Notes under the pieces: model-generated
Database searches by the model: none
Told to the model about the DNA's origin: nothing
The model's input: only the letters and a program-made list of their open reading frames with translations
Position numbers and translations under genes: made by a program
Assembly: GCA_965183835.1 (NCBI GenBank)
Contig: CBCYME010000001.1
Coordinates: 1-64,000 of the forward strand
Reading direction: 5' to 3'
Length of the DNA stretch: 64,000 nucleotides
DNA from: OMPR01 sp965183835
Lineage (GTDB): Bacteria > Pseudomonadota > Alphaproteobacteria > Rhodobacterales > Rhodobacteraceae
Shown here: positions 8,545-16,651 of the stretch, one piece after another
Layout of the letters: each line of letters starts with the position of its first letter
Position numbering within the stretch: position 1 is the stretch's first letter

Positions 8545-10026
8545 CTAAGAAACAGCCATATCAACCTCGGCAGGCAGTTCGTGCAAATCATATCCGAATG
8601 ACTTGGCGCGACGCTTTAGGTTACCAAGGACACGGTTGCGGTACCGTTCCTCATAATGTGCTGCGCCGGGGTCTTTGTACGTCATGCCATGCCGTAGGGT
8701 GTTGTAGAACAGCACGGCGATCTTGCGCGCCGTCGCAGTGACTGCCTTGGCCTTGCCTGCTCGGGCGGCCAACCGTCGATAAAATGCGCCAAGAGCAGTA
8801 TCACTTCGTCCGATTGTAACAGCGGCCAATCGTAAGAGGGCAGCGGCGCGGCTCGATGACCGTCGCGTCCGAGACGACAGCATTTTTCCACCAGATATTT
8901 TGTTGCCCGGTGCCAGACACAGCCATGACGTGAAGTGTTTGGCACTTGGCCATGCGCGCAGGTCAGTCCCACACTCCCCAACCAACTTGAGCGATAGTGA
9001 AGGTCCCATCCCATGGATCTCGGTCAGATCAACACCAAGAACTCCAAACAGCGCCGCGCGTACATCAAATGACGGCGTGCTGACCTGCTTGGTCTTTGTG
9101 CGTGGACGGGGTAGCTGGCTGGGGTCGTGATCTTGGTCTGCGCCCAGTTCGGCTAGCGTAGCCTCAAGATGGCGATCGCATTCCAGCATTTTGCCTTTGT
9201 AGAAGTCATAGAGCTCCAGTGACTGGGTCAGCGCGAAGAGGTGCTCCGGACGATCGTTACCGTTCAGGGCAGCTTTGATTGTCTCAACAGATGCGCGACA
9301 GCGGACATCGCGATGAGATGCCAAAACGTCCAAATCCCGTTCGCCTGCGGCGATCGCGCGGATGATCTTCATTCCGGTTACACCGGTGATGTCAGACACA
9401 ACGTGATGCAGTTGCAGGTTCATTTCCATCAGTGCCTTCTGCATGTGTTGGATATGGGCCGCCGCATACTCTACCAACCTCTCCCGTTGGCGCAGGTACG
9501 CTGAGGTGTGCCGCATGGCCTGAGCCCTGCGTCGTTCTACAAGTTCAAAGCCAAATATGGTGGCATGAACGTTTCTGACACCCACCGCCTCAAATCGCTG
9601 GAGGATGAGAACGCTAAGCAGTGTGGCGATCTCAGCTGATGGGCGGAAACTGCCGCGTAGCAAACCGTAGGAATGCAGCTGTCGTAACCAACTGGCATCG
9701 CTTACGTCGGTTTTGCGGCCTGGGACATTCTTGGCATAGCGCGCGTTGACCAGAATGACCTCGAAGCCGTGCTGCTCAAGTATCTCGTAAGCCGGAATCC
9801 AGTAGACACCCGTGGATTCCATCGCAACGCTGGTAACGCCGTGCGTTTTGAACCAATCAGCAAGATTATGCAGGTCATGGGTGAAGGTGCCAAACGCGCG
9901 TACCGGGTCGTCGGTCGCGTCGGGGTTCACCGCCGCCATGTGCTCTCGTGAACCGATATCAACAGCAGCAGCGCCGATGTTCACGGTCTCAATCGCTGGC
10001 GTCTTGTGGCTCTTTTGCTTCGCCAT
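8545..10026 (-). CDS. IS110-family transposase (DEDD recombinase) with a 39-residue internal insert
   Basis: A 493-residue recombinase. The start at 10026 has AGGAGGACAG a few bases before it. The N-terminal RuvC-like DEDD domain is visible: AAVDIGSREHMAAV (first Asp), AMESTGVYWIPAYEIL (Glu), and NARYAKNVPGRKTDVSDASWL (two Asp). The C-terminal Transposase_20 domain carries HGMGPSLSLKLVGE and SWLCLAPGNKISGGK, followed by the Ser-rich segment SSRTRRSSSRAAALLRLA that supplies the catalytic serine. Between AEIATL and AYLRQRERL an extra 39 codons occur that are not expected in the family. They are antisense to an IS3 orfA fragment (9502-9618). Without them the length is 454, normal for this subgroup. 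The insert lies in the linker/coiled-coil region, so activity is doubtful but cannot be excluded. Confidence 0.9.
   Translation of the reverse strand: MAKQKSHKTPAIETVNIGAAAVDIGSREHMAAVNPDATDDPVRAFGTFTHDLHNLADWFKTHGVTSVAMESTGVYWIPAYEILEQHGFEVILVNARYAKNVPGRKTDVSDASWLRQLHSYGLLRGSFRPSAEIATLLSVLILQRFEAVGVRNVHATIFGFELVERRRAQAMRHTSAYLRQRERLVEYAAAHIQHMQKALMEMNLQLHHVVSDITGVTGMKIIRAIAAGERDLDVLASHRDVRCRASVETIKAALNGNDRPEHLFALTQSLELYDFYKGKMLECDRHLEATLAELGADQDHDPSQLPRPRTKTKQVSTPSFDVRAALFGVLGVDLTEIHGMGPSLSLKLVGECGTDLRAWPSAKHFTSWLCLAPGNKISGGKMLSSRTRRSSSRAAALLRLAAVTIGRSDTALGAFYRRLAARAGKAKAVTATARKIAVLFYNTLRHGMTYKDPGAAHYEERYRNRVLGNLKRRAKSFGYDLHELPAEVDMAVS
9502..9618 (+). mobile_element. 117-bp fragment of a different IS3-family orfA, antisense inside the IS110 transposase gene
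   Basis: Read on the plus strand this stretch encodes GVPHGLSPASFYKFKAKYGG and then MNVSDTHRLKSLEDENAK, the helix-turn-helix and start of the leucine zipper of an IS3-family (IS407-like) OrfA. The surrounding gene is IS110 on the minus strand. The fragment is exactly 39 codons long, so the IS110 frame stays open through it. It resembles a different OrfA from that at 10233-10508. Confidence 0.8.
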
Positions 10027-10264
10027 CTTCTGTCCTCCTGTTGGCAACAGAAGGGCGTGGGCTATGCAAATCCGTCATCTTCCTAACCGGGATCACCGTA
10101 CAACAGCGTCACCACTCTCAAGTTCGCATCAACCCATGGACCACGTTTTTTAACGGGGTTCTGCCCAAAAGCAGACCACCAATAAGCGAACGGCCGCTGC
10201 CCTTCATAGAGCAACACTAGCACGGGCTGTTTCTACCGCGCACAGGCGGGCCAAAACCCGGAAC
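10027..10264 (-). other. Non-coding 5' end of the IS110 element, candidate bridge-RNA locus
   Basis: About 240 bases without a convincing gene lie between the element's outer end and the transposase start. IS110-group elements are known to transcribe a structured guide (bridge) RNA from this upstream non-coding end. Position and length fit, but I have not identified its loops, so this is inference from family knowledge. Confidence 0.4.
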
Positions 10265-10508
10265 GGTTTTTTAAGATCTCCCTCTCCTCCTTGAGAATGC
10301 GGTTCTCGCGCCGGAGCCGGTCATTCTCTTGGGCGAGGCTCAAATCCTCCTTCGAAACCACATCCGTGTCTCGATGCGTCGTGATCCATTTGTTCAGCGT
10401 CGACATGCCCACGCCCAGATCATCAGCCACCTGCCTACGCGTTAGCCCACTTGTCAGCGCAATACGCACCGCATCCTGGCGGAATTCGTCCGTCCGTTTC
10501 TGTCCCAT
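10233..10508 (-). pseudogene. IS3-family OrfA, 3' end replaced by IS110 sequence
   Basis: Residues 1 to about 80 are a normal IS3 OrfA: MGQKRTDEFRQDAVRIAL, a helix-turn-helix (LTRRQVADDLGVGMSTLNKWI), and a heptad-rich zipper (LRRENRILKEEREILK). The last 11 residues (NRSGFWPACAR) come from the end of the IS110 element. The natural continuation and the A6G slippery site used for minus-one frameshifting into orfB are lost. The start is supported by AGGAGG 5-11 bases upstream. A truncated OrfA of this kind can still bind the inverted repeats and act as an inhibitor in IS3 elements generally; whether it does here is unknown. Confidence 0.85.
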
Positions 10509-10543
10509 AGTCAGCCTCCTTTGTTGCAGTAAATGCCATCAAA

Positions 10544-10570
10544 GGAGCGGCATCAAACCGCGACAGGTCC
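10544..10570. repeat. IS3 element left-end inverted repeat (orfA side)
   Basis: GGAGCGGCA, nine less conserved bases, then GACAGGTCC: the reverse complement of the repeat at 7571-7597 at 22 of 27 positions. It also supplies the last five codons and the stop of the interrupted DUF4041 gene. Confidence 0.85.
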
Positions 10571-11911
10571 ATCTTTATTGTTTAATTCCAATAGTTTCTC
10601 TTTTCTCCTAGCCATTGTCTCGTGCCATTCCTGAGCTTCGCGGTCTGTGAAGAAGTCAGCGTCTGGAGCGAGTCTGATCACCGCACTTTCCACCTCATCC
10701 AGTGAAACTCGGAAAAACTCTTTTCTCATATTCGCAATATTCACACGCTTTTCCGCAAACTCTTTGTGGAGAGCTGCTTCCAATGCTGGAGCCTCCTCAG
10801 AATAGATCATCGCATGAGTATCAAAGGTGAAGGGAACACTGGCATCTCCCAACTCCCGCACGCGATCACTGGGGTCCAGGCGTCGGGTCAGGCCAATTTT
10901 GACCACGTCCTCTCCGAAGGAACCGATATTTGAGATGACATAGACATAGCCAGACTTGGTCATTTCCGCCATAGCACGCGCCCTTTCGCTCGTGGCGTGA
11001 GCTTGCTCCAATGCGAATTCAAGTTCTTGAAGCTTCTTCTGCATGGCCTCGCTGGTCTCCCCAACACCTACTTCTTTCCGAGCTTTGTCGAGAAGCGCTT
11101 GATACTTCTGCTCCTCTTTCTCGGCAGCCCGAGCTTCCGCGAGGAGTTTCTTTTCTTCTCTTTCTGCCCGGGCGAGTTCTGCCCGCTCATCTTTTTCGAT
11201 TTTCAGCTGCTCGCGGTATTCATGGGTCAGGTGCAGTTCATCAATTTTCATCGCCACAAAGTCATCATTGATATGGAGGTTCATTGAAGTGTTCTCTTTC
11301 GAGATCATTTTGGCGGCATTCAGAATCCGCTTTTCCATCGCAACCACATTGTTCCAACGCGTGTTGGCGATCGCGGCCTCACACTCATTGTTAAAAGCCC
11401 GCATGGTCAATCGAGTTTGACGGTTGATCATGGTTTGCCCCTTTGCGCGACTACCTTCGACGGTCCAATCTGTCGGGCAAATTGTTGCTTCCTTGGCCGA
11501 TACCATCGCTTTCAGGCGGGCCCGAATTTCTTTAATCTGGCCCTTATAGGTTTCGCTATCACCAACATCAAAATGTGGCTCATAGACACCGAGTTCTGCA
11601 AAAGCCAATCGGTCGTCATAGACTGCAACCTGCTCCTTCAACCGGCCAAGCAGCTTGCGCTTCGCCGCATATGATTCTCGTGTCTTCTGAATACCACTTT
11701 CAAGCTCGACAGCATCCTTCTGCAAGCGTTCGACTTCAGTTTCGATAGATGTAATCGCTGAATATTTTGTCTTGAGATTACCCAACTCTTCATCAACTGC
11801 TTCAGCTTCTTTCGATGCTCTTGCCAGCGTCCTTCGAGCCAAGGTCCATAGAATGAAAAACAGAGGAGCACTGAAAAACCAGAGCAATACGATGATAGTA
11901 TAAGGGTCCAT
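10553..11911 (-). CDS. DUF4041 / T5orf172 (GIY-YIG-like, Mug113) domain protein, last codons replaced by an IS
   Basis: A 452-residue protein. ATG 11911 is preferred because AAAGGAAC lies just upstream; a longer frame upstream lacks such a site. Order: one N-terminal TM helix (about residues 4-24, IIVLLWFFSAPLFFILWTL), a coiled coil (about 25-100), a DUF4041-type region, a charged Glu/Lys/Arg coiled coil (about 255-335), then the T5orf172 domain with SGYVYVISNIGSFGEDVVKI and DRVRELGDASVPF, and a terminal EFFRVS strand. T5orf172 domains belong to the GIY-YIG nuclease clan. The IS3 insertion replaced the last eight residues (AEELPAEI) with GPVAV, so the catalytic region is intact. Such proteins occur in phages and accessory islands. 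The function here is unknown; membrane anchoring of a nuclease-like domain suggests sensing or cleavage of incoming DNA, but that is speculation. Confidence 0.85.
   Translation of the reverse strand: MDPYTIIVLLWFFSAPLFFILWTLARRTLARASKEAEAVDEELGNLKTKYSAITSIETEVERLQKDAVELESGIQKTRESYAAKRKLLGRLKEQVAVYDDRLAFAELGVYEPHFDVGDSETYKGQIKEIRARLKAMVSAKEATICPTDWTVEGSRAKGQTMINRQTRLTMRAFNNECEAAIANTRWNNVVAMEKRILNAAKMISKENTSMNLHINDDFVAMKIDELHLTHEYREQLKIEKDERAELARAEREEKKLLAEARAAEKEEQKYQALLDKARKEVGVGETSEAMQKKLQELEFALEQAHATSERARAMAEMTKSGYVYVISNIGSFGEDVVKIGLTRRLDPSDRVRELGDASVPFTFDTHAMIYSEEAPALEAALHKEFAEKRVNIANMRKEFFRVSLDEVESAVIRLAPDADFFTDREAQEWHETMARRKEKLLELNNKDGPVAV
10571..10575. repeat. Target-site duplication ATCTT, right copy
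   Basis: Second copy of the 5-bp duplication at 7566-7570, lying inside codons for Lys-Asp of the interrupted gene. Confidence 0.85.
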
Positions 11912-12236
11912 GAAAGTTCCTTTTTCGCAAATTGAATTGAAAAGCCACGCTCCTGCACAGCTCATAGGATGGTTGTGGCTTTACCGCGTCGCAAACGACA
12001 ACTCCCCTGGACCGCGCCAATACAACCCACTGAACAAAAAGGGTTTTACCGCGTCTCGAACTTCTTCTAGAGCAGTATTCCATGACACAGCCATGTGTAC
12101 CATAGAAGATAAAATCACTTGGATGTTTGAGATACCTTGCGCCGCAGTGGCCGCAAACTGGGCCTTCCAGACGCCCGTTTTGAGTGATCAGCCGGTCAAA
12201 CTCTGACTCGAAGTGTTTGTTCGAAAGAACGCTCAT
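11802..12236 (-). CDS. Possible small cysteine-pair protein, uncertain
   Basis: From ATG 12236 the frame encodes MSVLSNKHFESEFDRLITQN, followed by VCGHCGARYL and GCVMEYC, which together resemble a zinc ribbon with two cysteine pairs. The frame runs on past the start of the DUF4041 gene (11911) and its last third looks non-coding, so if the gene is real it may end earlier through a frameshift. An 11-base direct repeat GACGCGGTAAA occurs twice in the last part (around 11990 and 12050). There is no strong ribosome site. Only the N-terminal 65 residues look protein-like; treat as a possible remnant. Confidence 0.25.
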   Translation of the reverse strand: MSVLSNKHFESEFDRLITQNGRLEGPVCGHCGARYLKHPSDFIFYGTHGCVMEYCSRRSSRRGKTLFVQWVVLARSRGVVVCDAVKPQPSYELCRSVAFQFNLRKRNFHGPLYYHRIALVFQCSSVFHSMDLGSKDAGKSIERS

Positions 12237-12758
12237 AGACACATCGCAGTCGTGACTGCCCTGCGTGTGATGGCACACCAGAGACTTCCCGTCCTCCCAC
12301 TGATGCGGATCCTTAGAATATTCGAGGGCTGTTGAGACAACCTGAGCATCTTGGTCGCCCTAGAAGGTGTATTTCCCCCTACCTCTACCCAGCGAAGGAT
12401 TTGCCGCAAACGCTTTTTATTTTCTCGCCTCGGCGTTTCTACCTACGAAGGGTTGATGGATGGAATCAGGCGCTACGCCGTAGTTCCCGCAATCGGGACC
12501 GCCACAACAGTTGAAGTTGATTGTATCCGCGATTTCAGGGTCGATTTGGGAAAAGAGACAGTTTGGGCACGGACTTCACAGCGACACAGCCTTTCGTTCT
12601 GTTTCGTTTGTTTAAGTCGCCCTCCGTCAGGCAATGGTCATATTGGCCAAATCTTCCAAAACCGAAAACTTCAGCGCATTTTTTTTGAAACGTGTGGCTC
12701 CGGGACTTTTCTGTCGGAATATGAGCAATTTGCTATCTAAAAAGATTATTCAATATCA
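12237..12758. other. Intergenic region without a supported gene
   Basis: About 520 bases between the DUF4041 locus and the TRAP operon. Several short plus-strand frames overlap here but lack ribosome sites, conserved motifs or normal codon use. It is likely flanking sequence of the accessory island. No RNA gene is recognisable. Confidence 0.5.
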
Positions 12759-12790
12759 AACGCCTGCCGAGCGAAAACTCGGCAGGCGTT
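12759..12790 (-). terminator. Long hairpin terminator after the TRAP operon
   Basis: AACGCCTGCCGAG (12759-12771) pairs perfectly with CTCGGCAGGCGTT (12778-12790) around a 6-base loop. It lies about 75 bases after the permease stop. The T tract is weak, but the 13-bp stem is strong. Confidence 0.75.
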
Positions 12791-12863
12791 GCTATTGTGT
12801 CCCAGAATTCGGAATGCGCCAGGAATTTCCCCGGGCCCCTTTTGTCTATTGTGTCACCGCCAG

Positions 12864-15461
12864 TTAGGCCGCGCTTTCCTCAGTGCGCCGTTTGCGGCGC
12901 ATCTGGATCAGATACACAAAGCCCAACAACAAGAACGCAGGGATATAGAACACTTCCTTTCGGATCCGATCCGCCTTGATGTCCAACTCCACGATTTCCC
13001 AATCAAAGTCGATGCCCAGCTGCTCAGCCGCACCACCAAATTCAAGGTTGTCGATAAAGAACTTCCCGTCCTCCTCACGCAGCTCAACGCCAGCTCCGTT
13101 CAACAGGCGCCCTGTTCCATCTTCGCCCATGGGGCCAAGCGGTAACAGGTATTTCGCATCGACGGCTTTGCCATTCAGATCCTCCCCCATCAGACGCACG
13201 CGCAAGCTGGCGTCATCTGCACCCTGCTCGGCCATCTGATAGATTGACGTCGCTGGCATCGCCTCAAATTCAGGCGCGATCTGGTTCAGGAAGAACCCCG
13301 GCCGGAACAGCGTAAAGGCCACCAGAACCAAGGCGACGCTTTCCCACAGCCGCGACCGGGTCATGAAATACCCCATCGTGCCTGCCGCAAATAACAGCAT
13401 CGCAATCAGCGCTACGATAAAGACAAACACCGCCTGTATCGGCCCCACGTCAATCAGCAACAAATCCGTGTTGAAGATGAACAGGAACGGCAACAACGCC
13501 GTCCGGATCGAATAAAAGAACGCCTGGAACCCGGTTTTCAGCGGGTCACCTTTACTGATCGCCGCCGCCGCAAAGGACGCAAGCCCCACCGGAGGCGTCA
13601 CATCTGCCATGATCCCGAAATAGAAACAGAACATGTGCACCGCCACCAACGGCACGATCAAACCTGACTGCGCGCCCAGTTCAACCACAACGCCCGCCAT
13701 CAGCGATGACACCACAATGTAGTTGGCGGTTGTTGGCAGACCCATACCCAGAACAATTGAGATCACAGCTACAAAGAACAACATCGCAAGCAGATTTCCG
13801 CCCGACAGAAACTCAACAAATTCGGCCATAACCTGGCCAACACCAGTCAGCGTCACAGCGCCCACAATGATGCCCGCAACGCCCATAGCGGCCGCAAGGC
13901 CAATCATGTTGCGCGCGCCAATCACCAAACCCTCGCCGATCTCTTTCAGACCATCCGACAACCCGATCATCACGCTCTGTTTCTTGCGGAAAAAATCCTT
14001 GAGCGCGTTCTGCGTCAGCAAAATCAGCAACATGAACGCCGTTGACCAAAACGCCGACAACGCAGGTGATTTCCGTTCAACCATCAACAGATACATCAGC
14101 AACAGGATGGGCAGCAGATAGTGCACACCTGTTTTAAAAATCTCTTTCGTGGGTGGCAGGTGCTCCATCGAGTCACTGCTCATCTCTAGATCGGGACCGC
14201 TGGCCGCAAACCGCACAGCCAAGACATAAACCGCCATCAAACCCGCGACCAATACAGGTGTCGCTGCACTGCCTAACGTCCCCTGAACCACATCGACAAG
14301 GTATCCGGTCAGAAACAAGGTCCCCCCCGCGATGACAATGCAGCTCGCGATGATGAAAATAGCACCCAGCATGAACTTGATCGGGTTCATGCGCGATGTC
14401 CCGGTCATGCCCATTTTCAGGGCTTCGAGATGAACAATATAGACCAGCGCCATGTAAGAAATCGCCGCAGGGATGATCGCGGTTTTCACAACCTCAACAT
14501 AAGAAATGCCGACATATTCCGTCATCAGAAACGCAACCGCGCCCATAACTGGCGGTGTCAAAACCCCGTTGATCGAAGACGACACTTCGATCGCCCCCGC
14601 CTTGGCCGGGCTAAACCCAACCTTTTTCATCAACGGAATGGTAAAGGTCCCCGTCGTCACAACGTTTGCAATCGAAGAGCCCGAAATCAAACCCGTCGCC
14701 GCCGAGGCGATCACCGCGGCTTTGGCCGGTCCGCCGCGCAGGTGGCCCAAGGTGGCAAAGGCCAGTTTCAGGAAATAATTGCCGGCGCCCGCTTGATTCA
14801 GCAAGGCACCGAACAGCACGAACAGGAACACGAACCCGGACGAAACGCCCAAGGCGACACCAAACACGCCCTCGGTCGTCAGCCACATATGGCTCATCGC
14901 TTTCTGGAACGAAGCCCCTTTCCAACGCACGACATCTGGCAGGATCTCACTTGATCCAAAAAAGACATAGGCCAGAAAGAACATCGCGACGCCCATCAAA
15001 GGGAATCCAAGCGACCGGCGCGCGGCCTCCATCAATGTCACGATCCCGATGCCCGCAACCACCAGATCCACCGTGTTCGGTGCCCCGGTTCGGTTGGCAA
15101 CGCCCACATAGGCGTACCACAGATAGGACGCCGCAGCGGCCCCAACAGCCGCTGTGGCCCATGTCAGCAACGGAATACGGTCGCGGGGGCTTTTGGCAAA
15201 CGCAGGAAAGGCGACAAAGGCCAGAAACACTGCAAAACCAAGGTGAATGGCGCGGGTTTGCGTGTCGTTCAACACGCCAAAGCGCAAAAGAAAAGGCAGT
15301 GGTGACGCGATCCAAAGCTGAAACAGCGACCACGTCAGCGGGATATACCACAGGGCCTTGCGTGAAAATCCATCGTGTGGATTCCGCCCCCCGGTGTCGG
15401 CATCCGCGAGAATGTCCTCTAGATCTGTGTCATCGACAGCTGCATTTTCTTTTGAGCTCAT
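12864..15461 (-). CDS. TRAP transporter fused permease (4TM + 12TM, TAXI type)
   Basis: An 865-residue fusion of the small (DctQ-like) and large (DctM-like) TRAP subunits, importing an organic acid with a sodium gradient. The start at ATG 15461 has GGGGG 7 bases before it; ATG 15467 would leave almost no spacing. After an acidic N-terminal tail come paired TM helices, then the DctM core with SGSSIANVVTTGTFTIPLM, SSSINGVLTPPVMGAVAFLM and GMGLPTTANYIVVS, all typical of the TAXI branch. The C-terminal part (about 700-865) holds further TM segments and a hydrophilic DUF3394-like domain, ending with a last TM helix and a basic tail. The receptor gene lies immediately upstream. Ligand unknown; TAXI systems often carry dicarboxylates or glutamate. 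Confidence 0.95.
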   Translation of the reverse strand: MSSKENAAVDDTDLEDILADADTGGRNPHDGFSRKALWYIPLTWSLFQLWIASPLPFLLRFGVLNDTQTRAIHLGFAVFLAFVAFPAFAKSPRDRIPLLTWATAAVGAAAASYLWYAYVGVANRTGAPNTVDLVVAGIGIVTLMEAARRSLGFPLMGVAMFFLAYVFFGSSEILPDVVRWKGASFQKAMSHMWLTTEGVFGVALGVSSGFVFLFVLFGALLNQAGAGNYFLKLAFATLGHLRGGPAKAAVIASAATGLISGSSIANVVTTGTFTIPLMKKVGFSPAKAGAIEVSSSINGVLTPPVMGAVAFLMTEYVGISYVEVVKTAIIPAAISYMALVYIVHLEALKMGMTGTSRMNPIKFMLGAIFIIASCIVIAGGTLFLTGYLVDVVQGTLGSAATPVLVAGLMAVYVLAVRFAASGPDLEMSSDSMEHLPPTKEIFKTGVHYLLPILLLMYLLMVERKSPALSAFWSTAFMLLILLTQNALKDFFRKKQSVMIGLSDGLKEIGEGLVIGARNMIGLAAAMGVAGIIVGAVTLTGVGQVMAEFVEFLSGGNLLAMLFFVAVISIVLGMGLPTTANYIVVSSLMAGVVVELGAQSGLIVPLVAVHMFCFYFGIMADVTPPVGLASFAAAAISKGDPLKTGFQAFFYSIRTALLPFLFIFNTDLLLIDVGPIQAVFVFIVALIAMLLFAAGTMGYFMTRSRLWESVALVLVAFTLFRPGFFLNQIAPEFEAMPATSIYQMAEQGADDASLRVRLMGEDLNGKAVDAKYLLPLGPMGEDGTGRLLNGAGVELREEDGKFFIDNLEFGGAAEQLGIDFDWEIVELDIKADRIRKEVFYIPAFLLLGFVYLIQMRRKRRTEESAA

Positions 15462-15505
15462 GGCCATCCCCCATCCGAATTTTTCGGTTCTTTTTAGACG
15501 CAAGC

Positions 15506-15530
15506 GCCCCCCTGAGGTGATCAGGGGGGC
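15506..15530 (-). promoter_or_regulatory. Intercistronic stem-loop between TAXI receptor and permease
   Basis: GCCCCCCTGA (15506-15515) pairs perfectly with TCAGGGGGGC (15521-15530), loop of 5. It sits in the short gap between receptor stop and permease start. Such hairpins commonly protect the receptor mRNA and lower permease expression; no strong T tract follows. Confidence 0.7.
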
Positions 15531-15556
15531 GTCAATTTCGCTATCAGGTCAGAAGA

Positions 15557-16528
15557 TTACTTCCAGCCTTTTTCCTTGTAGTACTTCTCGGCACCGGGGT
15601 GCAGAGGAGCAGACAGGCCATCGGTGATCATCTGCTCAGGTGTCAAACGCGCAAACGCAGGGTGCAGCTTTTTGAACGCGTCAAAGTTTTCAAACACACC
15701 AGAAACCAGAGCGTAAACAACCTCATCCGACGTCTGAGCCGAGGTTACGAACGTTGCTTTTGGACCCCAGGACGCGATGTCTGCGTCATTGTTTGGGTAC
15801 ATGCCACCGGGGATGGTTGCCGCAGCATATGCCGAGTTCTCAGCCAATACGGTGTCTGTGCCCGAGGTGGTCAGGTCCAGGATTTTGACTTCACAGGTCG
15901 ATGTCGCTTCCATCGAAGACCCATTGGGCAGACCAGCAGCCCAGATGGTTGCATCGATTTTACCATCGCACAGAGCAGCAGACTGTTCTGACGACTTCAG
16001 CTCAGCAGCCAATGCGAAATCGTCAGGTGTTACGCCAGCCGCAGCCATCAGCGTTTCCGCCAGAACACGTGTACCGGAACCGGGGTTTGCGATGTTTACG
16101 CGCTTGCCTTTGAAGTCAGCAACCGAAGTGATGCCCGTGTCGGCGCGCACCATGACGTGCAGCGGCTCGGGGTGCACCGAGAATACCGCGCGCAGATCAG
16201 CATAGGCGCCATCGTCTGCGAATTTGCCTGTACCTGCGATTGCGGCGGCCTGAACGTCAGACTGAACAACACCGAAATCCAATTCGCCTTCGCGAATGGT
16301 GCGGGTGTTGTAAACCGAACCACCGGTTGATTCTACAGAACAGCGGATGCCGTGTGTTTTGCGGTCTTTGTTCACCAGACGGCAGATCGCCCCACCGGTT
16401 GGGTAATAAACGCCCGTCACACCACCGGTGCCGATTGTGATAAATTGCTTGTCAGCAGCGACAGCGGCAGAACCGATTGTCAGTGTCGCACCAGTCGCGA
16501 GACCCAGCAGGAACTTCATAGGTTTCAT
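15557..16528 (-). CDS. TRAP transporter TAXI-family solute-binding protein
   Basis: A 323-residue periplasmic receptor. A Sec signal peptide (MKPMKFLLG...AAVAA, cleaved near residue 25) is followed by the TAXI hallmark FITIGTGGVTGVYYPTGGAI (about 29-48). Then come ESTGGSVYNTRTIREGELDFG, the ligand-pocket region, the hinge and NIANPGSGTRVLAETL. GGGAGA lies about 6 bases before ATG 16528. Two cysteines (about residues 49 and 62) are near enough to form a disulfide. It is the first gene of the transporter operon, and the RpiR regulator lies upstream in the same direction, 123 bases away. Substrate is not predictable from sequence alone. Confidence 0.95.
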   Translation of the reverse strand: MKPMKFLLGLATGATLTIGSAAVAADKQFITIGTGGVTGVYYPTGGAICRLVNKDRKTHGIRCSVESTGGSVYNTRTIREGELDFGVVQSDVQAAAIAGTGKFADDGAYADLRAVFSVHPEPLHVMVRADTGITSVADFKGKRVNIANPGSGTRVLAETLMAAAGVTPDDFALAAELKSSEQSAALCDGKIDATIWAAGLPNGSSMEATSTCEVKILDLTTSGTDTVLAENSAYAAATIPGGMYPNNDADIASWGPKATFVTSAQTSDEVVYALVSGVFENFDAFKKLHPAFARLTPEQMITDGLSAPLHPGAEKYYKEKGWK

Positions 16529-16651
16529 TTTTTTCTCCCATCTTGAATTGACTTGAAAGTATCGAACCTAGGATTCCCTAATACTGGCTCATCCTTTCAG
16601 GCTGGCCCGAGGGTGAAGAAGCCGGCACGGATTGTCATCCAAAAACTAATG

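Larger units (their letters stand above)
8542..10264 (-). mobile_element. IS110-family element inserted between IS3 orfA and orfB
   Basis: IS3 sequence breaks off after TTAAAAAA (about 10265, minus strand) and resumes at GCAACGCAGTTCTTCGCGG (about 8541), so everything between is a second element. It holds one long transposase gene and about 240 bases of non-coding sequence on its 5' side, with almost nothing after the stop codon. That is the organisation of IS110-group elements, which lack terminal inverted repeats. The exact ends may be off by a few bases because the junction base G can belong to either element. Confidence 0.85.
7571..10570 (-). mobile_element. IS3-family insertion sequence interrupted by an IS110-family element
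   Basis: The outer element is bounded by 27-bp imperfect inverted repeats starting GGACCTGTC and ending TGCCGCTCC on each side, and by a 5-bp duplication ATCTT. If the common terminal T is counted, the ends are TGGACC and the duplication is 3 bp (TCT). It contains orfA (10508 downwards) and orfB (8512 to 7608) on the minus strand, as in IS3 elements that make an OrfAB fusion transposase. About 1.7 kb of IS110-family sequence lies between orfA and orfB. With that removed the outer element is about 1.28 kb, a normal IS3-family size. The interrupted orfA and frameshifted orfB make autonomous transposition unlikely. Confidence 0.9.

Noticed and set aside
8545..10026. Terminal inverted repeats for the inner IS110 element
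   Set aside because: No matching ends were found at either junction; this agrees with the IS110 group, which lacks them.
12332..12740. Plus-strand open frames upstream of the TRAP operon
   Set aside because: No ribosome site, no domain pattern, irregular codon use; overlapping frames of similar length point to chance.
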